From Curtobacterium sp. MCLR17_036 (GTDB lineage: Bacteria > Actinomycetota > Actinomycetes > Actinomycetales > Microbacteriaceae): a stretch of 64,000 nucleotides of DNA. Position 1 is the first letter of the stretch. The number at the start of each line of letters is the position of its first letter. The DNA is taken from NCBI RefSeq assembly GCF_003234445.2, contig NZ_CP126269.1, forward strand, positions 3,534,001 to 3,598,000, given 5' to 3'. Under the pieces are notes generated by a model. It saw nothing but the letters and a program-made list of their open reading frames with translations. It did no database searches and was not told the DNA's origin. Position numbers and translations under genes: made by a program. Positions 8,725 to 15,873 of this stretch are shown here, one piece after another.

Positions 8725-9569
8725 CGATCAGCCTGTTCGCGACTCGACCGGTCGGGTTCGTCGGCCGAGTCCCGGCGTCGGTCGCCCACCAGCTCGGCGG
8801 AGCGCACGAGCCGCAGCGCCGTGACGAGCACGAGCCCGCCGAGCACGTTGAACAGCAGGGTGTACCCGAACCACCCTGCCCACTGCCCGAGCGAGACGTC
8901 GGCACCCGCCTGGATCGCCCCGAAGACGAGCAACGAGTCGAGGATCGAGTGGAACAGCTGCAGGCCGGACAGGGCGAACCCGCCGACCACGGCGGCGACG
9001 ATCTTCGCCGGGTCCGAATCGGTGCCCTGCTGCATCCTGGTCACGAGGGTGATCGTGCTGCCGCCGAGGACCGCGAGCATGGCGGTCTGCAGGCCGAACG
9101 GTGCGTCGACGTAGTGCCGTCCGCTCTCGATGAGCACCGTGTGCCACTGGGGGAACGCCTGCACGACGATCCACATGAACAGCCACCCGCCGGCCAGGTT
9201 GGCCAGGAGCGTGCCGACCCAGAGCCGCACCAGTTGCAGGGGCGTGCCCTGCCGGGCGACGAGCGCGGTGATCGGCAGCAGGAAGTTCTCGGTGAAGAGC
9301 TCGCTGTGCGCGAGGTACAGGGCGACGAGGCCGATGCTGAAGGCCAGTCCGGCGAGCAGGTGGTCGTCGGTCTGGTGCAGCACGGCCAAGTACGCCATCA
9401 CGCCGAGACCGATCTCGAGCCCCCCGGCGAACCCGGTGGTCAGGACGACGCGGATCGAGCGTTGCAGCCGCTCGGCGCCCTCCTCGACGATCGCGTCGAA
9501 GGACTCGTGGATCTCGTCCTCCACCGGGGCATCGCTGTCGCCCAGCTCGCGGCGTCGGTCATCGCTCAT
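8721..9569 (-). CDS. Formate/nitrite transporter (FNT) family channel
   Basis: A 282-residue protein of the FNT family with six membrane segments. It carries the conserved LAHSELFTENFLLPITAL block of the first repeat, a central NLAGGWLFMW and a second-half LQLFHSILDSLLVFGA. FNT proteins are pentameric channels for small monovalent anions (formate, nitrite, hydrosulfide). The N-terminal 40 residues are charged and cytoplasmic. ATG at 9569 is chosen; a GTG lies one codon upstream. It is the first gene of the operon running down to the BCCT gene. Confidence 0.85.
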   Translation of the reverse strand: MSDDRRRELGDSDAPVEDEIHESFDAIVEEGAERLQRSIRVVLTTGFAGGLEIGLGVMAYLAVLHQTDDHLLAGLAFSIGLVALYLAHSELFTENFLLPITALVARQGTPLQLVRLWVGTLLANLAGGWLFMWIVVQAFPQWHTVLIESGRHYVDAPFGLQTAMLAVLGGSTITLVTRMQQGTDSDPAKIVAAVVGGFALSGLQLFHSILDSLLVFGAIQAGADVSLGQWAGWFGYTLLFNVLGGLVLVTALRLVRSAELVGDRRRDSADEPDRSSREQADR

Positions 9570-9630
9570 CACCCGAACGTACCGACGCGTGCAGGGGGCG
9601 CCCGGAGGAACGCGGACGCGACCAGGGGGC

Positions 9631-9672
9631 GGACGGGAGGCGCGGCTCGGCCCCGCCACGGGCCTCCCGTCC
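9631..9672. terminator. Hairpin repeat 2
   Basis: Arms GGACGGGAGGC (9631-9641) and GCCTCCCGTCC (9662-9672), the same core as the other hairpin repeats. It sits 36 bases past the end of the ACR3/BASS gene and upstream of the FNT gene, in the right place to terminate the former. Confidence 0.65.
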
Positions 9673-9707
9673 GACCGTGGTGACGACCAGGGCACGTGGC
9701 GCGCCCG

Positions 9708-10673
9708 TCAGGTCGCGGCGGTCCCGCGGTCGGGCACGAAGCGCGGGACGAGTCGGACCAGCACGACCACGGCCACGAGCTCGACGAGGGTCTGCGTCAC
9801 CACGACCACGGGTGCGGACGACAGCGGCGGCGGCAGCGCCAGCGCGATCGGCAGCACCACGAGGGAGTTGCGGGTCACCCCGCTGAACACCAGCGCGCGG
9901 GTCCCCGGCACGTCGAGGCGGGCGAGGCGCCCGGCGGCGATGCCGAGCGGGACCATGACCACGACGAACGCGACGAAGACGGCCGCCACGGTGAGCAGCC
10001 CGGGCACCGACCCGCCGACCGTCCGGACCTGCGACGCGACGACGGCGAACAGGGTCGCCATGAGCAACGGGACCATCGCGCCGGCGGCGGCACGCTCGAC
10101 GAGCACGCCGGCACGTCGGTGCCGCGCCCACCACTGCACCAGGGCTGCCGCGACCATCGGGGCGGCGATGAGCACCAGGAAGGCGCGGACGAACGGCTCG
10201 ACCCGCACGGCGGCGAGCGCCTCCGGACCGGCGGACAGCAGCAGGAAGAGCGGCAGGAGCAGGACCTGCGCCAGCATCGTCAGCGGTGCGACGGCGAGGA
10301 GCCGGTCGGCTGCGCCCCCGGCGAGACCGGCGAACACGACGACGTAGTCGATGCAGGGTGCCAGCAGGACGAGCAGCACGCCGACGAGCAGTGCCGGTTG
10401 GTCGGCGACGACGCGCGACAGCAGGAAGGCGACCACCGGGACGACGACGAAGCCGAGCACGCCGACCGCGACGAGGAACCTGCCGTCGCGCAGTGACCGC
10501 CCGATGCCGACGAACGGAACGCCGAGGAAGGTCGCCAGGAGCAGCACGGCGAGCACCGGTTCGATCGCCGCGTCGAGGTGCCCCGCACCGGGCAACAGGG
10601 TGCCGACGACCGCCGCGACGGCGATGGTCGTCAGGTACAGCGCGACCTGGCGCCGCTCGAGCCAGGCCACCAC
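9708..10673 (-). CDS. BASS/ACR3-type transporter (arsenite or organic anion)
   Basis: A 321-residue protein with about 10 membrane segments. The block VLLAPCIDYVVVFAGLAGGAADRLL (about residues 90-115) matches the conserved Cys-containing motif of ACR3-type arsenical pumps, and SGVTRNSLVVLPIALAL matches the second half-repeat of the bile acid:sodium symporter superfamily. Arsenite efflux is likely for the family but unproven here, with no ArsR or ArsC nearby. No ribosome site precedes the GTG at 10673; the stop of a 22-codon ORF lies 2 bases upstream, suggesting coupled translation. Confidence 0.75.
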   Translation of the reverse strand: MVAWLERRQVALYLTTIAVAAVVGTLLPGAGHLDAAIEPVLAVLLLATFLGVPFVGIGRSLRDGRFLVAVGVLGFVVVPVVAFLLSRVVADQPALLVGVLLVLLAPCIDYVVVFAGLAGGAADRLLAVAPLTMLAQVLLLPLFLLLSAGPEALAAVRVEPFVRAFLVLIAAPMVAAALVQWWARHRRAGVLVERAAAGAMVPLLMATLFAVVASQVRTVGGSVPGLLTVAAVFVAFVVVMVPLGIAAGRLARLDVPGTRALVFSGVTRNSLVVLPIALALPPPLSSAPVVVVTQTLVELVAVVVLVRLVPRFVPDRGTAAT

Positions 10674-10675
10674 CG

Positions 10676-10744
10676 TCAGCGCCGTGCGCGGGCGAGCAGC
10701 GCGACGGCGACGAGCCCCGCGACGACCGCAGCGATCCAGACCAT
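10676..10744 (-). CDS. Tiny single-pass membrane peptide, copy A
   Basis: A 22-codon ORF whose product starts MVWIAAVVAGLVAVALLA and ends in Arg-rich RARR: one transmembrane helix with a basic C-terminus (inside). GGGG (10758-10761) lies 13 bases from the ATG and 4 from a GTG three codons upstream, so the exact start is unsure. A second copy at 15681-15749 keeps the reading frame, the stop and nearly every residue, which supports real coding. It ends 2 bases before the ACR3/BASS gene. Confidence 0.55.
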   Translation of the reverse strand: MVWIAAVVAGLVAVALLARARR

Positions 10745-10823
10745 GCCGACCACCGTTCCCCTCTGTGTCGGCTCCAGTGTGCCAGCAGCGGGCCGCGGTC
10801 GAGCGGTACACCGCGGGGAGGCG

Positions 10824-10870
10824 TCACCGCCACGTGCGCTGCACCCGGTCCGTCCAGGTGACGACGACCG
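10824..10870 (-). pseudogene. Displaced 3' end of blh
   Basis: On the minus strand this reads VVVTWTDRVQRTWR followed by TGA, the same as the C-terminus of the intact blh gene (VVVTWMDRVQRTWR, stop at 15827) apart from Met to Thr. The rest of blh is absent here; the frame runs upstream into unrelated sequence beside the MFS gene. It is a recombination scar rather than a gene. Confidence 0.75.
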
Positions 10871-10911
10871 GGGCATCGACGGCCGTGCCGCCACCGGGCG
10901 CGCCCGTCCGC

Positions 10912-12210
10912 TCACCGCCCGCTCGGTGGCGCCGCCCCCGTCACCGGCCCGACCGCGAGGAGTGCCGGGTCGCCGATCCGTCGGAGCGGCGACGCGACGA
11001 CCCAGACGACCGTCAGGAGTGTGCCGGCGCAGCCGATCGCGATGCCGGTCCGCGTGCCGAGGGCCTCGCCCACGACGCCGCCGACGGCCGCGCCCACCGC
11101 GACGACGCCGTACGACAACCAGCGCATCGTCGCGTTGACGCGACCGAGCAGGTCGTCCGGTGTGCGGAGCTGCCGGAGGGTCAGGGCGACGACGCTCGAC
11201 AGCGACGTGCCGGCGCCGTTGACCGCGAACACCGCGACGAGCACCCCGAGGACGACCGGTGCCGTCCAGGACACGTCGACGACGGGCAGGACCGCCAGGG
11301 CGAGGCACTCGGCCGCAGCGCAGGCGACCATCACCGGACCGGCTCCGAAGCGGCGCACGCTCGACGGGGCGGCGGCCGCTCCGAGGACGGCTCCCACCGC
11401 GCCGAGCCCCAGGACGATCCCGAGGGTGCCGGCCGTCAGCCCGAGCGTCCGGACGGCGTGGACGGTGAAGAGCACCATCACCCACTGCGCGAAGAGGTTG
11501 TAGATCGCGGCGAACCCGAGCAGCCCGATCAGGTACCGGTCACGGCGGACGAACAGCAGCCCGTCGCCGAGGTCCCGCAGGGCGCTCCGCCCCGAGCGAC
11601 CCGGCCGGCGCTCCGGCGTCGCGATCCCGACGAGCGACACCGCGGACACGACGTACGTCACGGCGTGGGCGAGCAGCGCCCAGGGCGCGGACAACACCTG
11701 GACGAGGAGGCCGGCGAGGCCCGGGCCGCCGACCTCCGCCGCCGAGGCCGTGGCCTGCAGGCGTCCGTTCGCCCGCTCGAGGTGCGCCCGGTGCACGACC
11801 GTCGGCAGGAACGACTGGTAGGCCACCTCGAACGCGACCGTGCCGACCCCGAGCAGGCCGACCGCGAGGACGAGGGTCGGCAGCGTGAGCCGACCGGAGA
11901 ACGCGAGGACGACGACCGCGACGGTCAGGACGGCGCGTGCGACGTCGGCGGTGACGAGGACCGGCCGCCGTCGGCACCGGTCCACCAGCACGCCGAGCGG
12001 CAGCGCGAGCACGAGGAACGGCACCCAGCGGGCGGCACCGAGGAGCCCGACCTCGGCGGCCGACGCGTGCAGCACGATCACCGCCAGCAGCGGTACCGCG
12101 AGCTCGCTGACCTGCGCCCCCACCGAGGAGGCCCCCTGGGCGACCCAGAAGCGCGCGAAGTCGGGGCCGAGCCCGGGGCGGCGTGCACTAATGCTCTCGT
12201 CGTCGATCAC
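10912..12210 (-). CDS. MFS exporter (EntS-like MFS_3)
   Basis: A 432-residue protein with 12 membrane segments and the loop 2-3 motif LPLGVLVDRCRRRPVL typical of major facilitator drug/siderophore exporters. The start FARFWVAQGASSVGAQVSELAVPLLAV and the VAFEVAYQSFLPTVV block match the MFS_3 (enterobactin exporter EntS-like) group. The substrate is unknown. The GTG at 12210 has no obvious ribosome site. It is divergent from the CGNR gene; ACTAATGC boxes lie between them and inside its first codons. Confidence 0.85.
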   Translation of the reverse strand: MIDDESISARRPGLGPDFARFWVAQGASSVGAQVSELAVPLLAVIVLHASAAEVGLLGAARWVPFLVLALPLGVLVDRCRRRPVLVTADVARAVLTVAVVVLAFSGRLTLPTLVLAVGLLGVGTVAFEVAYQSFLPTVVHRAHLERANGRLQATASAAEVGGPGLAGLLVQVLSAPWALLAHAVTYVVSAVSLVGIATPERRPGRSGRSALRDLGDGLLFVRRDRYLIGLLGFAAIYNLFAQWVMVLFTVHAVRTLGLTAGTLGIVLGLGAVGAVLGAAAAPSSVRRFGAGPVMVACAAAECLALAVLPVVDVSWTAPVVLGVLVAVFAVNGAGTSLSSVVALTLRQLRTPDDLLGRVNATMRWLSYGVVAVGAAVGGVVGEALGTRTGIAIGCAGTLLTVVWVVASPLRRIGDPALLAVGPVTGAAPPSGR

Positions 12211-12266
12211 GCGTTAGACAGTGACAGGCCGACGACTAATGGCGCAAGGGCGGATCGCGCATTAGT
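12187..12266. promoter_or_regulatory. Three ACTAATGC/GCATTAGT boxes
   Basis: ACTAATGC at 12187-12194, ACTAATGGCGC at 12235-12245 and GCGCATTAGT at 12257-12266. The last two form an inverted repeat over the divergent promoter region. These AT-containing boxes stand out in GC-rich sequence and are the natural candidate operator for the CGNR protein encoded beside them. Confidence 0.55.
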
Positions 12267-12274
12267 GTTGGAGG

Positions 12275-12868
12275 ATGGTCACGGCAGACACGGCCCCGCC
12301 GTTCCCCCGGGTCGGCGGGCACCCCGCGTTCGACCTCGTCGACACGGTCCACTGGCGCCTCGACGAGCGGCGTGCGATCGACACGTTGGCGTCGTTCGAC
12401 GACGTCGTCGCCTGGTGCGCGCAGTTCGGTGTCCTCGCCGACGAACCGGACGCCCTGCGGTCGCTGGCCCGACGGGATCCCTCGGGTGCCGCGGAGGAGC
12501 ACGCCGCCGTCCTCGCCCTCCGCGAGGCGGTCCACGACGCGGTGTTCGCGGCGTCCCCGTCCGCCGTCGGGCTGATCGCGCGGGAACACGTCGCCGCCCT
12601 CGCGCGCGCCTCGCTCGTCCGGGGGCCGGACGAGCGGTCCTGGTCGTGGCGTGTCCCGACCGACCTGACGGGTCCACGAGCGGCGATCGCGATGCTCGCG
12701 CAGGACCTGGTGACCTCCGACCTCAGCGCGGCACGGCAGTGCGCCGACGACGCCTGCGGCTGGGTCTACCTGGACACGTCGCCGCGGCACAACCGCGTCT
12801 GGTGCACCGCGGCCGGGTGCGGCAACCGCAACCGGGTGGCGCGGCACCAGGCGCGGAAGCGGGCCTGA
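12275..12868 (+). CDS. ABATE/CGNR zinc finger regulator
   Basis: A 197-residue protein. The N-terminal ABATE-type domain starts with the typical VGGHPAFDLVDTVHWR. The C-terminal CGNR zinc finger reads CADDACGWVYLDTSPRHNRV then WCTAAGCGNRNR, keeping all four zinc cysteines and the CGNR signature. Family members are thought to be stress-linked transcription regulators. GGAGG abuts the ATG, which is too close for normal initiation, so a leaderless mRNA is possible. It probably controls the divergent MFS exporter. Confidence 0.85.
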   Translation: MVTADTAPPFPRVGGHPAFDLVDTVHWRLDERRAIDTLASFDDVVAWCAQFGVLADEPDALRSLARRDPSGAAEEHAAVLALREAVHDAVFAASPSAVGLIAREHVAALARASLVRGPDERSWSWRVPTDLTGPRAAIAMLAQDLVTSDLSAARQCADDACGWVYLDTSPRHNRVWCTAAGCGNRNRVARHQARKRA

Positions 12869-12887
12869 CCGGGCGGGACGTCGCCGA

Positions 12888-13535
12888 CTAGGCGGACAGG
12901 AAGCGCAGGACGGCCAGCACCCGTCGGTGGTCGGACGGCGTCGCCTCGAGCCCGAGCTTCGCGAAGACCGCCGTCACGTGCTTCTCGACGGTGCCACCGG
13001 ACAGGAAGAGCGCCTCGGCGATCGCCGCGTTCGAGCGCCCCTCCGCCATGAGCCGCAGGACGTCGGTCTCGCGGGCGGTCAGCTGGTCGAGCCGGTCCCG
13101 GAGCGGACGGGGTGCCTGCACGAGCGCGGCCGCCACCTCGGGGTCGAGCACGACGTGTCCGGCGGCCACCTGCTGCAGCGAGTCGATGAACGTCGTGACC
13201 TCGGCCACCCGGTCCTTGAGCAGGTAGCCCACCCCGACGGTCGCCACGTCGAGCAGCGCACGCGCCCACCCGACCTCGGCGTACTGCGAGAACAGCAGCA
13301 CGCCGACCTCCGGGCGGGCGGCCTTCAACCGGACGGCGGCCCGGACGCCCTCGTCGGTGTGCGTCGGCGGCATGCGGATGTCCATCACCGCGACGTCGAC
13401 CTGCTCGGACGCGATCGCGGGCAGCACGGCCTCGCCGGTCCCGACGGCGGCGACGACGTCGTGGCCCCGGCCCTGCAGCAGCGCCGCCAGGCCCTCGCGG
13501 ACGATCGTGTTGTCGTCGGCGATGACGATCCTCAC
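12888..13535 (-). CDS. NarL/LuxR-type response regulator
   Basis: A 215-residue protein: receiver domain (acidic pair in VIADDN, phosphoacceptor Asp52 in VAVMDIRMP, Lys in YLLKDR) and a C-terminal LuxR helix-turn-helix (LTARETDVLRLMAEGRSN ... SGGTVEKHV). The GTG start overlaps the stop of the sensor kinase gene as GTGA, so it is the partner of that kinase. The target may be the neighbouring MFS or unknown genes. Confidence 0.93.
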   Translation of the reverse strand: MRIVIADDNTIVREGLAALLQGRGHDVVAAVGTGEAVLPAIASEQVDVAVMDIRMPPTHTDEGVRAAVRLKAARPEVGVLLFSQYAEVGWARALLDVATVGVGYLLKDRVAEVTTFIDSLQQVAAGHVVLDPEVAAALVQAPRPLRDRLDQLTARETDVLRLMAEGRSNAAIAEALFLSGGTVEKHVTAVFAKLGLEATPSDHRRVLAVLRFLSA

Positions 13536-14869
13536 GACGGTCCCCCGCTCGGCATCGTCATGGTGACCGTCGTCGGGCCTCCCACCGGGCTGTCGAGGAC
13601 GAGCCCGCCGTCGACGGCACGCAGGCGCTCGAGCAGACCGCCCAACCCGGTGCCGTGGCCGTCCGGACGGGGCATCGAGACGTGCGCCCCGCCGGAGCCG
13701 TCGTCGCGGACCGTGACGACCAGGTCCGTCCCGTCCGTCGCGACGTCGACCGAGGCGCCGGTGGCCCCCGCGTGCTTCGACACGTTCGTCAGGAGTTCCA
13801 GGACCCCGAAGTACGCCACCCCCTCGATCACCGGCGCCGGCCGGACCGGCAGGTCGACCCGGAGCGTCACCGGGAACGGCGTGCGCGAGCAGGCGGAGGC
13901 GAGCGCCGCCTCCAGGCCCGCGTCGAGGACCGGGGGGTGGATGCCGCGAGCCAGCGCGCGCAACTCGACCAGCGCCTCCTTCGTCGACGCGTGCGCCTGC
14001 GCGACCAGCACGCCGACGTCGTCGCCCGCGCCGTTCTCCAGGCGGTCACGGGCGTCGCCGAGGGTCATGGCCAGGCCGACCAGGCGCGCCTGCGTGCCGT
14101 CGTGCAGCTCGCGCTCGATCCGTCGCAGGGTGGTGTCGGCGTCCACGACGGCGGCGTCGCGCGACGCCGTGACCTCGGCGAGCCGACGTCGACGCGACCC
14201 CGCTCCGAGCATCGACCGGATCACCAGACGCTGCACGGAGCCGAGACCGTGGTTCACGGCGGGCCAGACCGCGAGGAGCACGACGACGCCGAGACCGGCG
14301 AAGGCCACCTGCAGCGGGACGGTGTCGACGAAGACGCCGAGGAACTGGGCGCCGCGGTGCGGACGACCGTCGGCACCGATCTGCTCCGGCAGGAACCCGC
14401 CCCAGACGGCGTGGGTGACGGCACCGAGCGCCGAGACGAGCACGGCGACCGACACGGCGAAGGTGACCGTCGTGACGACGAAGCCGACGACCAGGTAGGC
14501 GACCGCGCGCCAGGTCGATCCGTCCGTCAGGCGGGTCGTCGCCCAGGCGAGCGGTCCGCCCCGACGCGGACGCGGCGTGGGCGCGGCGACCCGCTGGCCG
14601 AGCAGGGCGGCGGACATCCGGCGGGTGACGGCCGCGAACCAGGCCGAGCCGCCGACCAGGAAGGCGGTCACGACGATGCCGAACCAGGTCAGCGCCGACG
14701 GCAGCCCCAGACCGACGGCGAGCGCGAACCACACCAGCCCGCCGATCGCGATCGGCAGGTGGGCCGCGTGGAAGGCGAACTGCCGCCACGTCGCGGCCGC
14801 GAAGAACCCGGACGCGAAGCGGAACCGGGGAGGAGTGGGTGCCGGGTGGGCAACGGGCGTGTGGGACAT
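13532..14869 (-). CDS. NarL-group sensor histidine kinase
   Basis: A 445-residue membrane sensor kinase. About five or six hydrophobic segments lie in residues 30-205 with no large extracellular domain. Then comes the HisKA_3 dimerisation domain with the phosphoacceptor His256 in IERELHDGTQARL, and an ATPase domain with the N box at Asn362 (ELLTNVSKHA) and the glycine boxes DDGSGG and GTGLGGLLERL. The ATG at 14869 has GAAGAGG upstream. It phosphorylates the coupled regulator at 12888. Membrane-embedded sensing suggests a membrane or cell-wall signal, which is inference. Confidence 0.92.
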   Translation of the reverse strand: MSHTPVAHPAPTPPRFRFASGFFAAATWRQFAFHAAHLPIAIGGLVWFALAVGLGLPSALTWFGIVVTAFLVGGSAWFAAVTRRMSAALLGQRVAAPTPRPRRGGPLAWATTRLTDGSTWRAVAYLVVGFVVTTVTFAVSVAVLVSALGAVTHAVWGGFLPEQIGADGRPHRGAQFLGVFVDTVPLQVAFAGLGVVVLLAVWPAVNHGLGSVQRLVIRSMLGAGSRRRRLAEVTASRDAAVVDADTTLRRIERELHDGTQARLVGLAMTLGDARDRLENGAGDDVGVLVAQAHASTKEALVELRALARGIHPPVLDAGLEAALASACSRTPFPVTLRVDLPVRPAPVIEGVAYFGVLELLTNVSKHAGATGASVDVATDGTDLVVTVRDDGSGGAHVSMPRPDGHGTGLGGLLERLRAVDGGLVLDSPVGGPTTVTMTMPSGGPS

Positions 14870-15002
14870 GCGACCTCTTCGTGACGTCCAGGGGCTTGCG
14901 GGGCCTGATCAGCTTCGCGACGGCGGCGCACCGGTGACACCCGGCCAGCCCCCGACCCGGTACCGGAGAACCCGGGTACCGCCCGCCGCGGTACGCGGAC
15001 CG

Positions 15003-15515
15003 TCAGTCCGCGTGGGCCGGTGGCCAGACGACGGAGAAGTACTCGAAGACGATGTCCTCGTGCTCCGACCACACCGCGCCGCGCGCCCGGCAGGTCCGCT
15101 CCCAGAAGCGACGGTGCTCCCGCTGCCAGCTCCGCAGCGACCGGTCGTCCTCGCCCTCGGCGTGGGCGAAGGCGGCGTCCGCGCTGTCGAACGGTCCGAT
15201 GCGCAGGGCGGTGCTCCGGATGACGATGCGCGGTGCCCCGGTGCTGTCGCAGGCGATCCAGTGCGAGCCGATGCGCGGCAGCGGGTCCCCGCGGTGCGCG
15301 AACTCGGAGACGAGCTCGGCGGTGGCGCGCTTGCCGCCGTCCAGGACGATCTGCAGCAGCTCGTCGGCGAGCCGCGCCGTGTCGCCGAAGTGCTCCACCG
15401 TGTGCTCGTCGTCCACCTGGCCGAGCGGCCGCGAGCCGACGTACTCCGCCCACATCGCCGCCGCCGCGGTCCGGTCGGGGGCCAGCACGGGGGTCACGTC
15501 GAGAGCGTCGTCCAC
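15003..15515 (-). CDS. ASCH domain protein
   Basis: A 170-residue ASCH-domain protein. The strand/helix pattern RIVIRSTALRIGPFDSADAAFAHAEGE with the downstream WQREHRRFWER is characteristic. ASCH domains have a PUA-like fold and are thought to bind RNA or modified nucleosides; some relatives hydrolyse N4-acetylcytidine. The GTG start at 15515 lacks a strong ribosome site. It stands alone between the histidine kinase and the tiny ORF copy B. Confidence 0.8.
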   Translation of the reverse strand: MDDALDVTPVLAPDRTAAAAMWAEYVGSRPLGQVDDEHTVEHFGDTARLADELLQIVLDGGKRATAELVSEFAHRGDPLPRIGSHWIACDSTGAPRIVIRSTALRIGPFDSADAAFAHAEGEDDRSLRSWQREHRRFWERTCRARGAVWSEHEDIVFEYFSVVWPPAHAD

Positions 15516-15615
15516 GGGGCCATGCTGTCAGACCGCACGCCGGTCCCGCGGCGCCCGGCGCGCCGGACCCGACGTCGCCAGGTCGGGTCGCGTCCGTCAG
15601 CGCGACCGGGCCGTC

Positions 15616-15657
15616 GGACGGGAGGCACGGTGCGGGCCCGCAGCGCGCCTGCCGCCC
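15616..15657. repeat. Hairpin repeat 3 (decayed)
   Basis: The left arm GGACGGGAGGC is intact, but the right arm reads GCGCCTGCCGCCC with substitutions, so only part of the stem can form. It is a degenerate member of the same hairpin family, located beyond the end of the blh/tiny-ORF unit. Confidence 0.5.
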
Positions 15658-15680
15658 GGTGGGTGGCGGCGGAGACGGCG

Positions 15681-15749
15681 TCAGCGCCGCGTCCGGGCCA
15701 GCAACGCGACGGCGACGAGCCCCACGACGACCGCAGCGATCCAGACCAC
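15681..15749 (-). CDS. Tiny single-pass membrane peptide, copy B
   Basis: A 22-codon ORF with a GTG start, product VVWIAAVVVGLVAVALLA then RTRR. It differs from copy A (10676-10744) at only three of 22 residues. The leader is also shared, including CAGAGGGGnACGGTGGTCG. It lies downstream of blh on the same strand with no gene after it, unlike copy A, which leads into a transporter. Confidence 0.5.
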   Translation of the reverse strand: MVWIAAVVVGLVAVALLARTRR

Positions 15750-15873
15750 GTCGACCACCGTCCCCCTCTGTGTCGGGCCCGGTCTGCCAGCTGGACCGGC
15801 GCGGCGGGCCGGCGTCGTAGGACGCGTCACCGCCACGTGCGCTGCACCCGGTCCATCCAGGTGACGACGACCG
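15681..15873. repeat. Direct repeat of about 195 bp, copy B
   Basis: The partner of 10676-10870, same orientation. Here the sequence runs continuously into the intact blh gene, so this copy is the original context of the blh tail. The middle (15775-15825) is the most diverged part of the pair. Confidence 0.85.

Larger units (their letters stand above)
10676..10870. repeat. Direct repeat of about 195 bp, copy A
   Basis: Closely matches 15681-15873 in the same orientation over its whole length; long runs are identical (for example 10823-10850 and the GATCCAGACCA region). It includes the tiny peptide ORF and a displaced copy of the last codons of blh. The pair brackets about 5 kb (MFS, CGNR, two-component system, ASCH). 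Confidence 0.85.

Noticed and set aside
10676..11485. The 269-codon minus-strand frame that includes the tiny peptide, read as one gene
   Set aside because: Its upper part is antisense-frame shadow of the MFS gene with Arg/Gly-rich translation; only the last 22 codons are conserved in copy B.
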